Origin: Methylorubrum suomiense
GTDB lineage: Bacteria; Pseudomonadota; Alphaproteobacteria; Rhizobiales; Beijerinckiaceae
DNA length: 64,000 nucleotides
Reading direction: 5' to 3'
NCBI RefSeq assembly: GCF_022179765.1
Contig: NZ_BPRE01000003.1
Location: 186,001 to 250,000, forward strand
The translations under genes and the position numbers were made by a program. Below the pieces are notes generated by a model that was not told where the DNA came from, did not search any database, and was given only the letters and a program-made list of their open reading frames with translations. Below, piece by piece: positions 46,410-55,279 of the stretch (positions are counted from its first letter, which is position 1; each line of letters begins with the position of its first letter).

Positions 46410-47318
46410 TCAGTTCCGCGCAGCCCGGAAGGTGTCGCAGGACTTCGTCTGCCCGCTCTTGTAGCCGGTCAGGAACCAGCGCATCCGCTGCTCGGACGAG
46501 CCGTGGGTGAAGGAATCCGGCACGGCATAGCCCTGCGCCTTCTCCTGCAGCTTGTCGTCACCGATGGCGCTCGCCGCGTTCAGGGCTTCCTGGATGTCGC
46601 TCTGGTCGAGGGAATTCCAGCGGTCGTTGGAGTTCTTGGCCCAGACGCCGGCGAGGCAATCGGCCATGAGCTCGACACGCACGGAGAGCTGGTTGGCCTC
46701 GCGCTCGCTGTCCGCCGATTGCTTGCGGCTGTCGACCTTGCCGAGGATGCCGAGCACGTCCTGGACGTGGTGGCCGACCTCGTGGGCGATGACGTAAGCG
46801 TAGGCGAAGTCACCCTTCACGCCGAACTTCGTCCGCATCTCCTGGAAGAAGCCGGTGTCGAGATAGACCTTCTTGTCGAGCGGGCAGTAGAACGGCCCCA
46901 TCGCGGCCTGGGCCTGGCCGCAGCCCGAGCGGGTGCCGCCCTGATAGAGCACCATGGTGGTCGGCGTGTATTGCCGCCCGGTCTGGTTGGGCAGGATCTC
47001 CTTCCAGACGTCTTCGGTGTTGCCGAGGATCTTGGCCGCGAATTGACCGGTCTGATCGGTCGGAGCCTGACGCCGCTTGGCCTGCGTCTCGGGATCGACC
47101 CGCTCCTCGCGCTGGCGCCCGCCGGTGATCTGCTCGGCGCCGCCCATCAGGATCGCCGGGTTGATGCCGGTGACCCAGGAGATCAGCAGCACGATCACGA
47201 TCGCGCCGATGCCCAGGCCCCCCGCGCCGCCGCCGGGAAAGCCGAAGCCGCCGCCCCCACCACCCTCGCCGCGCCGGTCCTCGACATTCTCGGAGGCGCG
47301 AAAGTCATCCCAGCGCAT
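46410..47318 (-). CDS. neutral zinc metallopeptidase, YpfJ family
   Basis: 302-aa membrane-bound protein: a Gly-rich N-terminus (residues about 18-38), one helix (about 40-56) and a periplasmic/extracellular peptidase domain with the zinc motif AHEVGHHVQDVLG (near residue 182) and the downstream ELMADCLAGVWA third-ligand region. MRWDDFRASENVEDRRG at the start is the family's conserved N-terminus. ATG 47318. Substrate unknown. Confidence 0.92.
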   Translation of the reverse strand: MRWDDFRASENVEDRRGEGGGGGGFGFPGGGAGGLGIGAIVIVLLISWVTGINPAILMGGAEQITGGRQREERVDPETQAKRRQAPTDQTGQFAAKILGNTEDVWKEILPNQTGRQYTPTTMVLYQGGTRSGCGQAQAAMGPFYCPLDKKVYLDTGFFQEMRTKFGVKGDFAYAYVIAHEVGHHVQDVLGILGKVDSRKQSADSEREANQLSVRVELMADCLAGVWAKNSNDRWNSLDQSDIQEALNAASAIGDDKLQEKAQGYAVPDSFTHGSSEQRMRWFLTGYKSGQTKSCDTFRAARN

Positions 47319-47400
47319 GGCGCTCCCTACCCTTTCCGCCCGCGGGCGAGGCAATCCTGTAGAATGAGCCCGCGATCGATACGGTTCCGCTTAAACGCCT

Positions 47401-48354
47401 CTAGCGGCCGGCGTCGAGGGCCGCCTTCAGCATTCGGAAGTCGCGCCAGGCCAGCCGCTTCTGCACCGGCTGGCGCAGCAGGTAGGCCGGATGGAGGGTC
47501 GCGAGCGCCTTGATCTCGCGTCCGTCGCTCAGGCGGTAGGGATAGAAGCGCCCGCGCGCCTTCAGGATGCCGTCCTTGGTTCCGGTCAGGGTCTGCGTCG
47601 CGGGCGCGCCGAGGCAGACCAGGAGTTCGGGATTGGCCAGTTCGATCTGCCGCTCGATGAAGGGCCGGCAGATCGCGACCTCCTGCGGGGTCGGGTTGCG
47701 GTTGCCCGGCGGGCGCCAGGGCACGATGTTGGCGATATAGGCGCCGGTGCGATCGAGGCCGATCGCCGCCATCATCCGGTCGAGGAGCTGGCCCGAGCGG
47801 CCCATGAACGGCTTGCCGATCCGGTCCTCGTCGGCGCCGGGGGCCTCGCCCACGAACATCACCCGCGCCTGCGGATTGCCGTCGGCGAAGACGAGGTTCT
47901 TCGCCGTGAAGCGCAGGCCGCAGCCCTCGAAGCCCCGGAGCAGGGCTTCGAGATCGTCGAGGCTCTCCATCTGCGCAGCCCGCGCCCGGGCGTCGTCGGC
48001 CGCCTCGCCGGGCTTGGCGGAGGCCGCGTTGCCGTAGGTCCGCGGCGCCTCCCTCGGCGGCGGATCGCGGCTCGGCAACTCGCGTCGGAATGGGTCGTCC
48101 GCGGGAGGCTCGTCCCGTGCCTCGCTCCGGGCCTGGGCCGGAGCACGCGGCGCCGGCGCCGGCGGCGGGGTGCGGCGGGGCGACGGTTCCGGCTGCGGGG
48201 CAGCGGCCTCGGCCTCGCCGAACCGATCATGCGGCGCCTCGTCCAAGGCGGCATCGACGCCCGCCTCGACGTGAAAGTCGAGATACGAGATCAGGTCGGC
48301 CCTGGCATCCTGACCAGGATCGTGTCCGGCGTCGCGCGAAGTCATGGATCTCAT
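47401..48354 (-). CDS. uracil-DNA glycosylase, family 4-like
   Basis: 317-aa protein: a long Pro/Ala/Arg-rich N-terminal extension (residues 1-130, probably disordered) and a C-terminal glycosylase domain. Motif 1 is [24 protein letters not shown], and motif 2 is HPAYLLRQP near the C-terminus. Of the four Cys of family-4 Fe-S enzymes, three are visible (GCGL, VAICRP and LLVCLG); the first Cys of the CxxC is missing. Removes uracil from DNA in base-excision repair. ATG at 48354 or 48345. Confidence 0.88.
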   Translation of the reverse strand: MRSMTSRDAGHDPGQDARADLISYLDFHVEAGVDAALDEAPHDRFGEAEAAAPQPEPSPRRTPPPAPAPRAPAQARSEARDEPPADDPFRRELPSRDPPPREAPRTYGNAASAKPGEAADDARARAAQMESLDDLEALLRGFEGCGLRFTAKNLVFADGNPQARVMFVGEAPGADEDRIGKPFMGRSGQLLDRMMAAIGLDRTGAYIANIVPWRPPGNRNPTPQEVAICRPFIERQIELANPELLVCLGAPATQTLTGTKDGILKARGRFYPYRLSDGREIKALATLHPAYLLRQPVQKRLAWRDFRMLKAALDAGR

Positions 48355-48635
48355 GTGGCGCGTCGTCGCCCGAGGGGCAACGTCGCGGTGCCTCCCGGAA
48401 CGCCGCAGGACGATGTCGACCCTGTATATCGTATTCAGGAAGAAGCGTCCGACCGCTGGTCTTGCTTCGTTGCGGCTGCGGTCAATCCTGCTTTATGGCG
48501 ATGCTTCTCTCATGCGCAGAGCTGCCGCTACCCGGATGCCCTTGCCTTCCTACCTTGGAATCGATTGAGAGAAATCTTGACAGGGAAGCGGGTCGAAGAG
48601 CGCATCGCGCGCCGACGGCCGCAGGAGGAAACAGG

Positions 48636-50309
48636 ATGGCGTTGCCCGAACGCGAAGGCATGGATTTCGACGTGGTGATCGTGGGCGCCGGGCCCGCGGG
48701 CCTCGCCGCCGCGATCCGCCTCAAACAGCTCTCCGCGGAGAAGGGCGAAGAGGTCTCCGTCGTCGTCGTCGAGAAGGGGAGCGAAGTCGGCGCCCATATC
48801 CTGTCGGGCGCCGTGGTCGATCCCCTCGGCCTCGACACGCTGCTGCCGGAATGGCGCGACGATCCCGACCGGCCGCTCAAGACCGCGGTGGAGCGCGACG
48901 AGTTCCTGTTCCTGACCAAGAACAGCGGCCTGACGCTGCCGAACGTGTTCTTCCCCAAGCTTCTGTCGAACCACGGCAACTTCGTCGGCTCGCTCTCCAA
49001 CACCGTGAAGTGGCTCGGTGCGAAGGCGGAGGCGCTCGGCGTCGAGATCTATCCGGGCTTCCCGGCCTCGGAGGTGCTCACCGACCCGCGCGGCACCGTG
49101 ACGGGCGTGGCGACCGGCGATCTCGGCATCTCCCGGACCGGCGAGCCCCGCGACGACTTCACCCGCGGCATGGAGTTGCGGGCCAAGTACACGGTGTTCG
49201 GCGAGGGCGCGCGCGGCTCCCTGACCAAGACGCTGATCGAGCGGTTTCAGCTCAACAAGAACAGCGACCATCAGAAATACGGTCTCGGCGTGAAGGAGCT
49301 CTGGCAGCTCGCCCCTGACAAGTTCCAGCCGGGCCTCGTCCAGCACACCATGGGCTGGCCGCTGCCGAACAAGGCCGGCGGCGGCTCGTGGCTCTATCAC
49401 TTCGACGACAACCTGCTCTCGGTCGGCTTCGTCACGCACCTGAACTACGAGAACCCGACCCTGTCGCCGTTCGAGGAGTTCCAGCGCTTCAAGACCCATC
49501 CGATGATCCGCGAGACCTTCGAGGGGGCCAAGCGCATCGGCTACGGGGCACGGGCGATCATGGAGGGCGGCTGGCAATCCGTGCCGAAGCTGGTCTTCCC
49601 CGGCGGCTGCCTCGTCGGCGATTCCGCCGGCTTCGTGAACGTTCCGCGCATCAAGGGCTCGCACAACGCGATCCTGTCCGGCATCCAGGCGGCCGAGGCA
49701 ATCTTCGACGCGCTGGCCCAAGGGCGTCAGGGCGACGAACTCACCGCCTACGAGGAGGGTTGGCGCGACAGCCCGATCGGGCGCGACCTGAAGCCGGTGC
49801 GCAACGTCAAGCCGCTCTGGTCGAAATACGGCACCCTGGTCGGCGTCGGCCTCGGCGGCCTCGACATGTGGGTCAACACGATCGCCAACGCCTCGCTGTT
49901 CGGCACCCTCTCCCACGGCAAGCCGGATCACGCCTGCCTCAAGCCGCTCTCGGAGGTGACGCCGATCACCTACCCGAAGCCGGACGGCAAGCTGACCTTC
50001 GACCGCCTCTCCTCGGTCTACCTGTCGAACACCAACCACGAGGAGGACCAGCCGCCCCACCTCAAGGTGAAGAACATGGAGCTGCAGAAGACGTCCGAAC
50101 ACGACGTCTATGGCGGCCCCTCCGGCCGCTACTGCCCGGCGGGCGTCTACGAGTGGGTCGAGGACAAGGCCGCCAGCGACGGCATCCGCTTCCAGATCAA
50201 CGCGCAGAACTGCGTTCACTGCAAGACGTGCGATATCAAGGACCCGAACCAGAACATCAACTGGGTCACACCGGAAGGCCCCGGCGGCCCGAACTACACG
50301 AACCTGTAA
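48636..50309 (+). CDS. electron-transfer flavoprotein:ubiquinone oxidoreductase
   Basis: 557-aa flavoprotein (ETF-QO) that passes electrons from ETF, reduced by acyl-CoA and other dehydrogenases, to ubiquinone. The FAD site VIVGAGPAGLAAAIRLKQL is at residues 14-32, the membrane/UQ region is in the middle, and the C-terminal 4Fe-4S domain has YCPAGVYEW and the cysteine cluster NCVHCKTCDIKDPNQNINW (near residue 530). A strong GGAGGAA precedes ATG 48636. Length and motifs are complete. Followed by a block of four hairpins. Confidence 0.97.
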   Translation: MALPEREGMDFDVVIVGAGPAGLAAAIRLKQLSAEKGEEVSVVVVEKGSEVGAHILSGAVVDPLGLDTLLPEWRDDPDRPLKTAVERDEFLFLTKNSGLTLPNVFFPKLLSNHGNFVGSLSNTVKWLGAKAEALGVEIYPGFPASEVLTDPRGTVTGVATGDLGISRTGEPRDDFTRGMELRAKYTVFGEGARGSLTKTLIERFQLNKNSDHQKYGLGVKELWQLAPDKFQPGLVQHTMGWPLPNKAGGGSWLYHFDDNLLSVGFVTHLNYENPTLSPFEEFQRFKTHPMIRETFEGAKRIGYGARAIMEGGWQSVPKLVFPGGCLVGDSAGFVNVPRIKGSHNAILSGIQAAEAIFDALAQGRQGDELTAYEEGWRDSPIGRDLKPVRNVKPLWSKYGTLVGVGLGGLDMWVNTIANASLFGTLSHGKPDHACLKPLSEVTPITYPKPDGKLTFDRLSSVYLSNTNHEEDQPPHLKVKNMELQKTSEHDVYGGPSGRYCPAGVYEWVEDKAASDGIRFQINAQNCVHCKTCDIKDPNQNINWVTPEGPGGPNYTNL

Positions 50310-50318
50310 TTCGGGTTT

Positions 50319-50417
50319 CGAAAGGACGCGTCCTTTCGCGGGTCCAGGGCAGAGCCCTGGCTTGGATGGAGACCGGGGCTCTGCCCCGGTACCCCACCAA
50401 AGGGATGATGCCTTTGG
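50319..50417. repeat. four-hairpin intergenic element, long copy
   Basis: Four consecutive palindromes in 99 bp: cgaaaggac/gtcctttcg (50319-50338), ccagggc/gccctgg (50344-50360), accggggc/gccccggt (50372-50390) and ccaaagg/cctttgg (50397-50417). The last two correspond to the pair at 22230-22271. It lies between convergent ETF-QO and P1-peptidase genes and very likely terminates both. Confidence 0.75.
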
Positions 50418-50421
50418 AAAC

Positions 50422-51420
50422 TCAGACTTTGAGTTCTTTCCAAGCCGGCAGGTCCAGGCTCGGGATGCGCGTGGCCGCGTAGACCCCGATCGCCACGGCG
50501 CGGGCCAGGGTGTCGGCGGCGGCCGCCGCGAGGCGGGCCATCCCGGCCACGGGGTCGGCCAGCGGCGTCCGACCGGTCGAGACCGCGAACACCACGTCGC
50601 CGTCCAAAGGCGTGTGGACCGGGTGGATCGCCCGGGCCAAGCCATCGTGGGCGGCCAGGGCGAGGCGCTTCGCCTGCGCCTTGGTGAGGGCGGCGTCGGT
50701 GGCGACGACGGCGAGCGTCGTGCTCGCCCCGGGCGGCGCTTCCCGCGGCCAGGTGAGAGTGTCCGGCGGCAGCGTGCCGGGCAGGCCGAGGCCGCCGAAT
50801 TCCCCGTTCTGCTCGAACGGCGCGGCCCAGAAATGCGGTCCCCGCCCCATCGTCACCCGTCCGAAGGCGTTGACGGCGACCAGGGCGCCGACCTGCACGC
50901 CGTCGAGGCCGGCGACCGGGGAGGAGGCCGAGCCGAGGCCGCCCTTGAGGTTGGCGGTGCGTGCGCCGAATCCGGCGCCGACCGACCCCAGCGCGAACGC
51001 ACCGTCTCCCGCCGCCTGGGCGGCCGCGTAGCCGAGATCGCGATAGGGCGGATACCGGCCCCAGGCCTTGTCGCCGCCGTTGAGGAGGTCGAACAGGATC
51101 GCGCCCGGCACGATCGGCACCCGCACGTCGCCCACCGCGAAGCCGCGGCCCTGCTCGGCGAGCCACGCCACCGCGCCCGCCGCCGCGTCGAGCCCGAAGG
51201 CGGAGCCGCCCGACAGCACCAGCCCGTCGACCGCCGGCACGGTCGCGGCCGGGTCGAGCAGGTCGGTCTCCCGGGTGCCCGGCCCGCCGCCGCGCACATC
51301 GACCGCCGTGACGAAGGGCCGATCGAAGATCAGGGCGGTGACGCCGCTCGCCACCGCGGCGTCTTCGGCGTGACCGACGCGAAGTCCTGCGATGTCGGTG
51401 ATGCGGTTGAGCCGGGTCAT
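50422..51420 (-). CDS. P1-family peptidase (DmpA/BapA-like beta-aminopeptidase)
   Basis: 332-aa enzyme of the self-cleaving Ntn-hydrolase family P1. The N-terminal ITDIAGLRVGHAED, GLVLSGGSAFGLDAAAGAVAWL and the autoproteolysis region ASTTLAVVATDAALTKAQ (near residue 235, nucleophile a Ser/Thr there) are diagnostic. The protein is probably cut in two at that point. Substrates in the family include beta-amino-acid and D-amino peptides. ATG 51420 overlaps the stop of the RarD-type gene (ATGA). Confidence 0.9.
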   Translation of the reverse strand: MTRLNRITDIAGLRVGHAEDAAVASGVTALIFDRPFVTAVDVRGGGPGTRETDLLDPAATVPAVDGLVLSGGSAFGLDAAAGAVAWLAEQGRGFAVGDVRVPIVPGAILFDLLNGGDKAWGRYPPYRDLGYAAAQAAGDGAFALGSVGAGFGARTANLKGGLGSASSPVAGLDGVQVGALVAVNAFGRVTMGRGPHFWAAPFEQNGEFGGLGLPGTLPPDTLTWPREAPPGASTTLAVVATDAALTKAQAKRLALAAHDGLARAIHPVHTPLDGDVVFAVSTGRTPLADPVAGMARLAAAAADTLARAVAIGVYAATRIPSLDLPAWKELKV

Positions 51421-52286
51421 CGCATCGTCCTCCGCATCGTCCTCTCCCGCTTGCTGTGCCGGAGCGCGTCGGTGGCGTAGAGGATCAGGGCGATCCAGAT
51501 CAGGGCGAACAGAACGATCCGATCGTCGCTCAGGGTCTCGCCGTAAGCCAGCGTGCTGAGCAGCATGAGGCAGGTGGGCGCCAGATATTGCAACAACCCG
51601 AGCGTCGCGAGCGTCAGGCGGGTGGCGGCGGCAGCGAACCAGATCAGCGGCAGGGCCGTCGTCACGCCGGTGAGCGCCAGCAGCGACCATGTGCGCGCAT
51701 CGCTCGGCACCGGCGGCGCGGCGAGCAGCAGGTAGGCTAGCGCCGCGGGCAGCAGCAGGAAGGTCTCGGCGCAGAAGCCGACCGTTCCGTCGACACCGAC
51801 GATCTTCCGGGTCAGCCCGTAGAGCGCGAAGCTGACCGCGAGACCCAGCGACAGCAGCGGCAGGCGTCCGGCCATCAGGACCGCGATCACGACGCCCAGG
51901 ACCGCGATGGCGACCGCCACGCCCTGAAGGGGGCGCAGCCGCTCGCCGAGCACGAGGGCGCCCAGCGCCACCGAGACCAGCGGATTGATGTAGTAGCCGA
52001 GGCTCGCATCGAGCATGTGCCCGGTCTCGACCGCGCGCAGGTAGAGCAGCCAGTTGAAGGCGATCAGTCCCGCCGAGACCACCAGCAGGGCATGGCGGGG
52101 ACGCAGCGGGAACGGGTTGGCCAGGCGGCGGCGCAGCAGCGCGATCAGTCCGGTCACGAACAGGGCCGACCAGCCGATGCGCTGCGCCAGGATCGTCTCG
52201 GCGGGGATGCCGGCGAGCAGCCGGAAATGCACCGGGACGACGAGGCCCCAGCTGAAATAGGCGGCGAGCGCGTAGAGAAGGCCCAA
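51417..52286 (-). CDS. rarD: EamA-family transporter RarD
   Basis: 289-aa membrane protein with ten helices of the drug/metabolite transporter superfamily. The RarD signature is clear: LLYALAAYFSWGLVVPVHFRLL at the N-terminus, AETILAQRIGWS, and SLGYYINPLVSVALGALVLGERL in helix 4. Starts at TTG 52286. Substrate unknown (chloramphenicol-sensitivity gene family). Co-transcribed with the P1 peptidase. Confidence 0.88.
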   Translation of the reverse strand: MGLLYALAAYFSWGLVVPVHFRLLAGIPAETILAQRIGWSALFVTGLIALLRRRLANPFPLRPRHALLVVSAGLIAFNWLLYLRAVETGHMLDASLGYYINPLVSVALGALVLGERLRPLQGVAVAIAVLGVVIAVLMAGRLPLLSLGLAVSFALYGLTRKIVGVDGTVGFCAETFLLLPAALAYLLLAAPPVPSDARTWSLLALTGVTTALPLIWFAAAATRLTLATLGLLQYLAPTCLMLLSTLAYGETLSDDRIVLFALIWIALILYATDALRHSKRERTMRRTMR

Positions 52287-52432
52287 CGGTCACGTCTCGG
52301 CAGTGGCGGGTGCCGCTTGTAGCGTGATCGAACCCGCCGGTCAGCGTGGTCGCGCGGCATCACCGTACCGCCGGGCGCGGAGCGAGGCGCCTCGGGCCGC
52401 GGCCGCCGGCATTCGTGGCCGAAACGGAGAAA

Positions 52433-52717
52433 TCAGCGCTTCCGGGCGCCGGGCAGGGTCTCGCCCCGCATCAGGGCGTTGAGGCGCTCGGTGTCGAAGC
52501 CCGTCATCGCCCGCGCCTTGGGCGGCTCGACCGCCGGCCCCTGGGTCACGGTGCCCGTGGTGATGGGGGCCGGTACGGCGGGGGCGGCCCGCACCATCAC
52601 CGGCGGCGCGACGGCGGCGATGGCCGGATGGGCGAGGCGATCGGCCGCGACGAAGACGACGCTCAGGCTGCCGAGGCTGGTGATCGTCCCGAAGGCGATG
52701 ACGCGCGACAGACTCAC
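52433..52717 (-). CDS. small exported or anchored protein (94 aa)
   Basis: 94-aa protein with an N-terminal hydrophobic segment (VIAFGTITSLGSLSVVFVAA, residues about 6-25), a Pro/Ala/Val-rich middle, and a C-terminal GFDTERLNALMRGETLPG. GTG 52717 has GGAAG 8-9 nt upstream. No family recognised; the open frame continues upstream without family features. Confidence 0.55.
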   Translation of the reverse strand: MSLSRVIAFGTITSLGSLSVVFVAADRLAHPAIAAVAPPVMVRAAPAVPAPITTGTVTQGPAVEPPKARAMTGFDTERLNALMRGETLPGARKR

Positions 52718-52843
52718 GGCGGATACTTCCCGAATACGCAGCACAGGCAACTGGAAACACAATAGGTCCGGCCTCGTTAACGAACCGCACGATCCGGTCG
52801 GCGCCGCGCCGACCCCTTTCAGGACATTCGAGGAGGATCCGCC

Positions 52844-53017
52844 GTGAACATGCAGGCGACCGCGAGCGACAGCCCCTTCATCCAGGGTCGCAACGCGAGG
52901 CTCTACGGCAAGAGCATCGAATCCTGCCCCTACCCGGAGGATTCGCAGGACCGCGCGGCCTGGATCCAGGCCTACGAGGAGGCCGCCGCCGACGATCCGG
53001 AGGGGGAGAAGGGCTGA
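52844..53017 (+). CDS. ribosome modulation factor-like protein (57 aa)
   Basis: 57-aa protein, too short for many gene callers. GRNARLYGKSIESCPYPEDSQ followed by RAAWIQAYEEA (about residues 16-48) has the G-x2-A-x3-G-x4-x-CPYP…W-x2-x-Y pattern of the Rmf family. Rmf promotes formation of inactive 100S ribosome dimers in stationary phase. GAGGAGGATCC gives an excellent ribosome binding site before GTG 52844 (a second start ATG at 52850). Confidence 0.78.
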   Translation: MNMQATASDSPFIQGRNARLYGKSIESCPYPEDSQDRAAWIQAYEEAAADDPEGEKG

Positions 53018-53103
53018 GCGCCCATCCATCGAACCACGGTGCAAGCTCTGCCATCGACCGAAAAACGTGCTAGGGTTGCATCGGACTGTTCCGGACCTTC
53101 TCG

Positions 53104-53346
53104 ATGGATATCCAGCCGATCGATGTGAGCTATCAAGCTGAGCCCGGTTACGACCGGCTCAGCGATAGTGAAAAGGCCGAGGTGGCCGATCGACTCGGCA
53201 ATCAAACGGTATGCCCCGAACTCCACCGGCAGGTCGCCGCCGACAGGGTCCTGACGCGCATCGGTCGGACGAAACGCGTTCTCTGGACCCGATCCGAAGA
53301 CGGACGCGCCCGTATTCTCAGCGTCGTCGATCGCGTCGGACTTTGA
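53104..53346 (+). CDS. small protein upstream of the Shedu-like gene
   Basis: 80-aa protein beginning at ATG 53104, ending 3 bp before the nuclease-like gene. The C-terminal half (RVLTRIGRTKRVLWTRSEDGRARILSVVDRVG) forms two to three probable beta strands similar in outline to RelE/ParE folds, but the similarity is too weak to name it. Tight spacing indicates co-expression, and possible partner or regulator status, with the downstream gene. Confidence 0.6.
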   Translation: MDIQPIDVSYQAEPGYDRLSDSEKAEVADRLGNQTVCPELHRQVAADRVLTRIGRTKRVLWTRSEDGRARILSVVDRVGL

Positions 53347-53349
53347 CGT

Positions 53350-53955
53350 TTGCCCCTCGGGCGGATCGCCTTCGACCCGCGCCGGGCGGAGCACGAGTTG
53401 TCCTCGTTCAAGGACTGGCTCTCCGCCCGCGCGACGTTCAAGGAGCGGGCGGCGCTGACGGAAATCCGGGCGCGGCCGCACATCGCGTGCCTGCTGGCCT
53501 ACGGCTTCGTGCCGACGCCGAACTTGATCCGATTCGAGTTCGGCGTGAAGGGACTGTTCCGGGCCGATCTCGCCATCGGCAACGACGGTTCCCGCAGCTT
53601 CGTCCTGATCGAGTTCGAAGGCGGCGAGGAAGCGAGCTTGTTTAGCGGCGGGACGCGACAATACCGTCATTGGTCGCGCCAGATCGAACACGGCTTCGGC
53701 CAGGTCGTCGATTGGGGCTGGGCCAAGCACGATCATCCGTACGACGCCGCTTTCACGAACGCCTTCGGGGGCAAGGTGGTCGATGACAGTTACATCGTGA
53801 TTTGCGGTCGCGATCCTGTCGCCGGAAGCCTGGAGGAGCGCCGCTTCGACTTCCGGCGATCACGCCTCTCTCTGAGCGGCGTGACGGTGCGATTCTTCAC
53901 TTACGATGGCATGGTGCGCGCGATGAGCGACAACCTGGATTCGATCCGGTGGTGA
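53350..53955 (+). CDS. Shedu-like (DUF4263) nuclease protein
   Basis: 201-aa protein whose core resembles the PD-(D/E)xK domain of the anti-phage protein SduA: RADLAIGNDGSRSFVLIEFEGGEEASLF (about residues 72-99) gives the Asp and the E-x-E/K position, and RQIEHGFGQVVDWGWAKHDH (near 110) the following helix with a conserved Gln. The strand VDDSYIVICGRD completes the fold. It lacks the long N-terminal part of larger Shedu proteins. The start is uncertain (TTG 53350). Context: one co-directional small gene, then metC; no other defence genes. Confidence 0.68.
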   Translation: MPLGRIAFDPRRAEHELSSFKDWLSARATFKERAALTEIRARPHIACLLAYGFVPTPNLIRFEFGVKGLFRADLAIGNDGSRSFVLIEFEGGEEASLFSGGTRQYRHWSRQIEHGFGQVVDWGWAKHDHPYDAAFTNAFGGKVVDDSYIVICGRDPVAGSLEERRFDFRRSRLSLSGVTVRFFTYDGMVRAMSDNLDSIRW

Positions 53956-54027
53956 TGCGCTTGACGCTCCCCGCCCCGGGAGGCTGAAAGGGCGGCAGCG
54001 CCGCCCTCTCGCCATGCCCCGAGGCCA

Positions 54028-55212
54028 ATGACAAAATCCCCGCCCCACGACCGCGCCCGCTTCGGTGCCGACACCCGCCTCGTCCTTGCCGGGCGCGACC
54101 CGTCGGCCCAGCACGGCTTCGTCAACACGCCGATCTATCGCGGCTCCACGGTCCTCTACCCGACCTACGACGACATCAAGCATCGGCGCGGGCGCTACAA
54201 TTACGGCACGTCGGGCACGCCGACGATGGATGCCCTGTGCGAGGCTTGGAGCGACGTCGCGGGGGCCGCCGGCACGGTGCTGGCGCCCTCCGGCCTCTCG
54301 GCGCTGACGCTGGCGCTGATGACCTGCGTCAGCGCCGGCGACCATCTGCTGGTGACCGATTCCGCCTACCGCCCGACCCGCATCTTCTGCGACGGGGTGC
54401 TCACGCGCTACGGCGTCACGGTGGAATACTACGATCCCGTGATCGGCGCGGGCATTTCGGCCCTGATGCGCGACAACACACGGGCGGTGCTGGTCGAGGC
54501 GCCGGGCTCGCAGACCTTCGAGATGCAGGACGTGCCGGCCATCGCCGCGGCGATGCATGCCCGCGGCGGCACCGTCGTGATGGACAACACCTGGGCGACG
54601 CCGCTCCTGTTTCCGCCGCACGAGAGGGGGGTCGACCTCGCGGTGGAGGCCGGCACCAAGTATCTGAGCGGCGGCTCCGACCTGCTGCTCGGCCTCGTCT
54701 CGGCGAATGCCCGGCACTACCCGGCGCTGAAGCGCACCTACGAGCATTTCGCCAATTGCCCCGGCCCCGAGGACATCTTCCTGGGATTGCGGGGCCTGCG
54801 GACGATGGGGCTGCGGCTGCGCGAGCACGGCGCGCGCGGGCTCGACATGGCGGCGTGGTTTCAAGGTCGGCCGGAGGTCCTGCGGGTGCTCCATCCCGGC
54901 CTGCCGGACGATCCCGGCCACGCGATCTGGAAGCGCGACTTCTCGGGGGCCTCGGGCCTGTTCGGGGTGATCCTGAAGCCGGTCTCGGAGGCGGCCCTCG
55001 CGGCTTTCCTCGACGGGCTCGAACTGTTCGGGATGGGATTTTCCTGGGGCGGCTTCGAGAGCCTCGTCATTCCCTTCGATCCGACGGTCTACCGCACCGC
55101 CACGCGCTGGCAGCCGGGCGGTCCGGCCCTGCGCTTCCATATCGGGCTGGAGGATCCGGAGGATCTGAAGGCGGATCTGGAGGCGGGGTTCGCCCGGATG
55201 GCGGCGGCTTAG
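54028..55212 (+). CDS. metC: cystathionine beta-lyase
   Basis: 394-aa PLP enzyme of the Cys/Met metabolism family that splits cystathionine into homocysteine, pyruvate and ammonia. The internal aldimine lysine lies in VEAGTKYLSGGSDLLLG (near residue 210); RGRYNYGTSGTPTMDALCEAW and VEAPGSQTFEMQD are typical. The segment FSWGGFESLVIPFDP near the C-terminus is the beta-lyase form rather than the gamma-synthase. Full length, ATG 54028. Confidence 0.92.
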   Translation: MTKSPPHDRARFGADTRLVLAGRDPSAQHGFVNTPIYRGSTVLYPTYDDIKHRRGRYNYGTSGTPTMDALCEAWSDVAGAAGTVLAPSGLSALTLALMTCVSAGDHLLVTDSAYRPTRIFCDGVLTRYGVTVEYYDPVIGAGISALMRDNTRAVLVEAPGSQTFEMQDVPAIAAAMHARGGTVVMDNTWATPLLFPPHERGVDLAVEAGTKYLSGGSDLLLGLVSANARHYPALKRTYEHFANCPGPEDIFLGLRGLRTMGLRLREHGARGLDMAAWFQGRPEVLRVLHPGLPDDPGHAIWKRDFSGASGLFGVILKPVSEAALAAFLDGLELFGMGFSWGGFESLVIPFDPTVYRTATRWQPGGPALRFHIGLEDPEDLKADLEAGFARMAAA

Positions 55213-55279
55213 AAGACCCGACAAAACATCCGATCCCGGGCGGCGCCCGAACCGGACATGATTCCGACAGGCCGGGCGC

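Noticed and set aside
48528..50645. 705-aa minus-strand ORF opposite ETF-QO
   Set aside because: Antisense shadow; the plus strand encodes a full flavoprotein with its Fe-S cluster motif.
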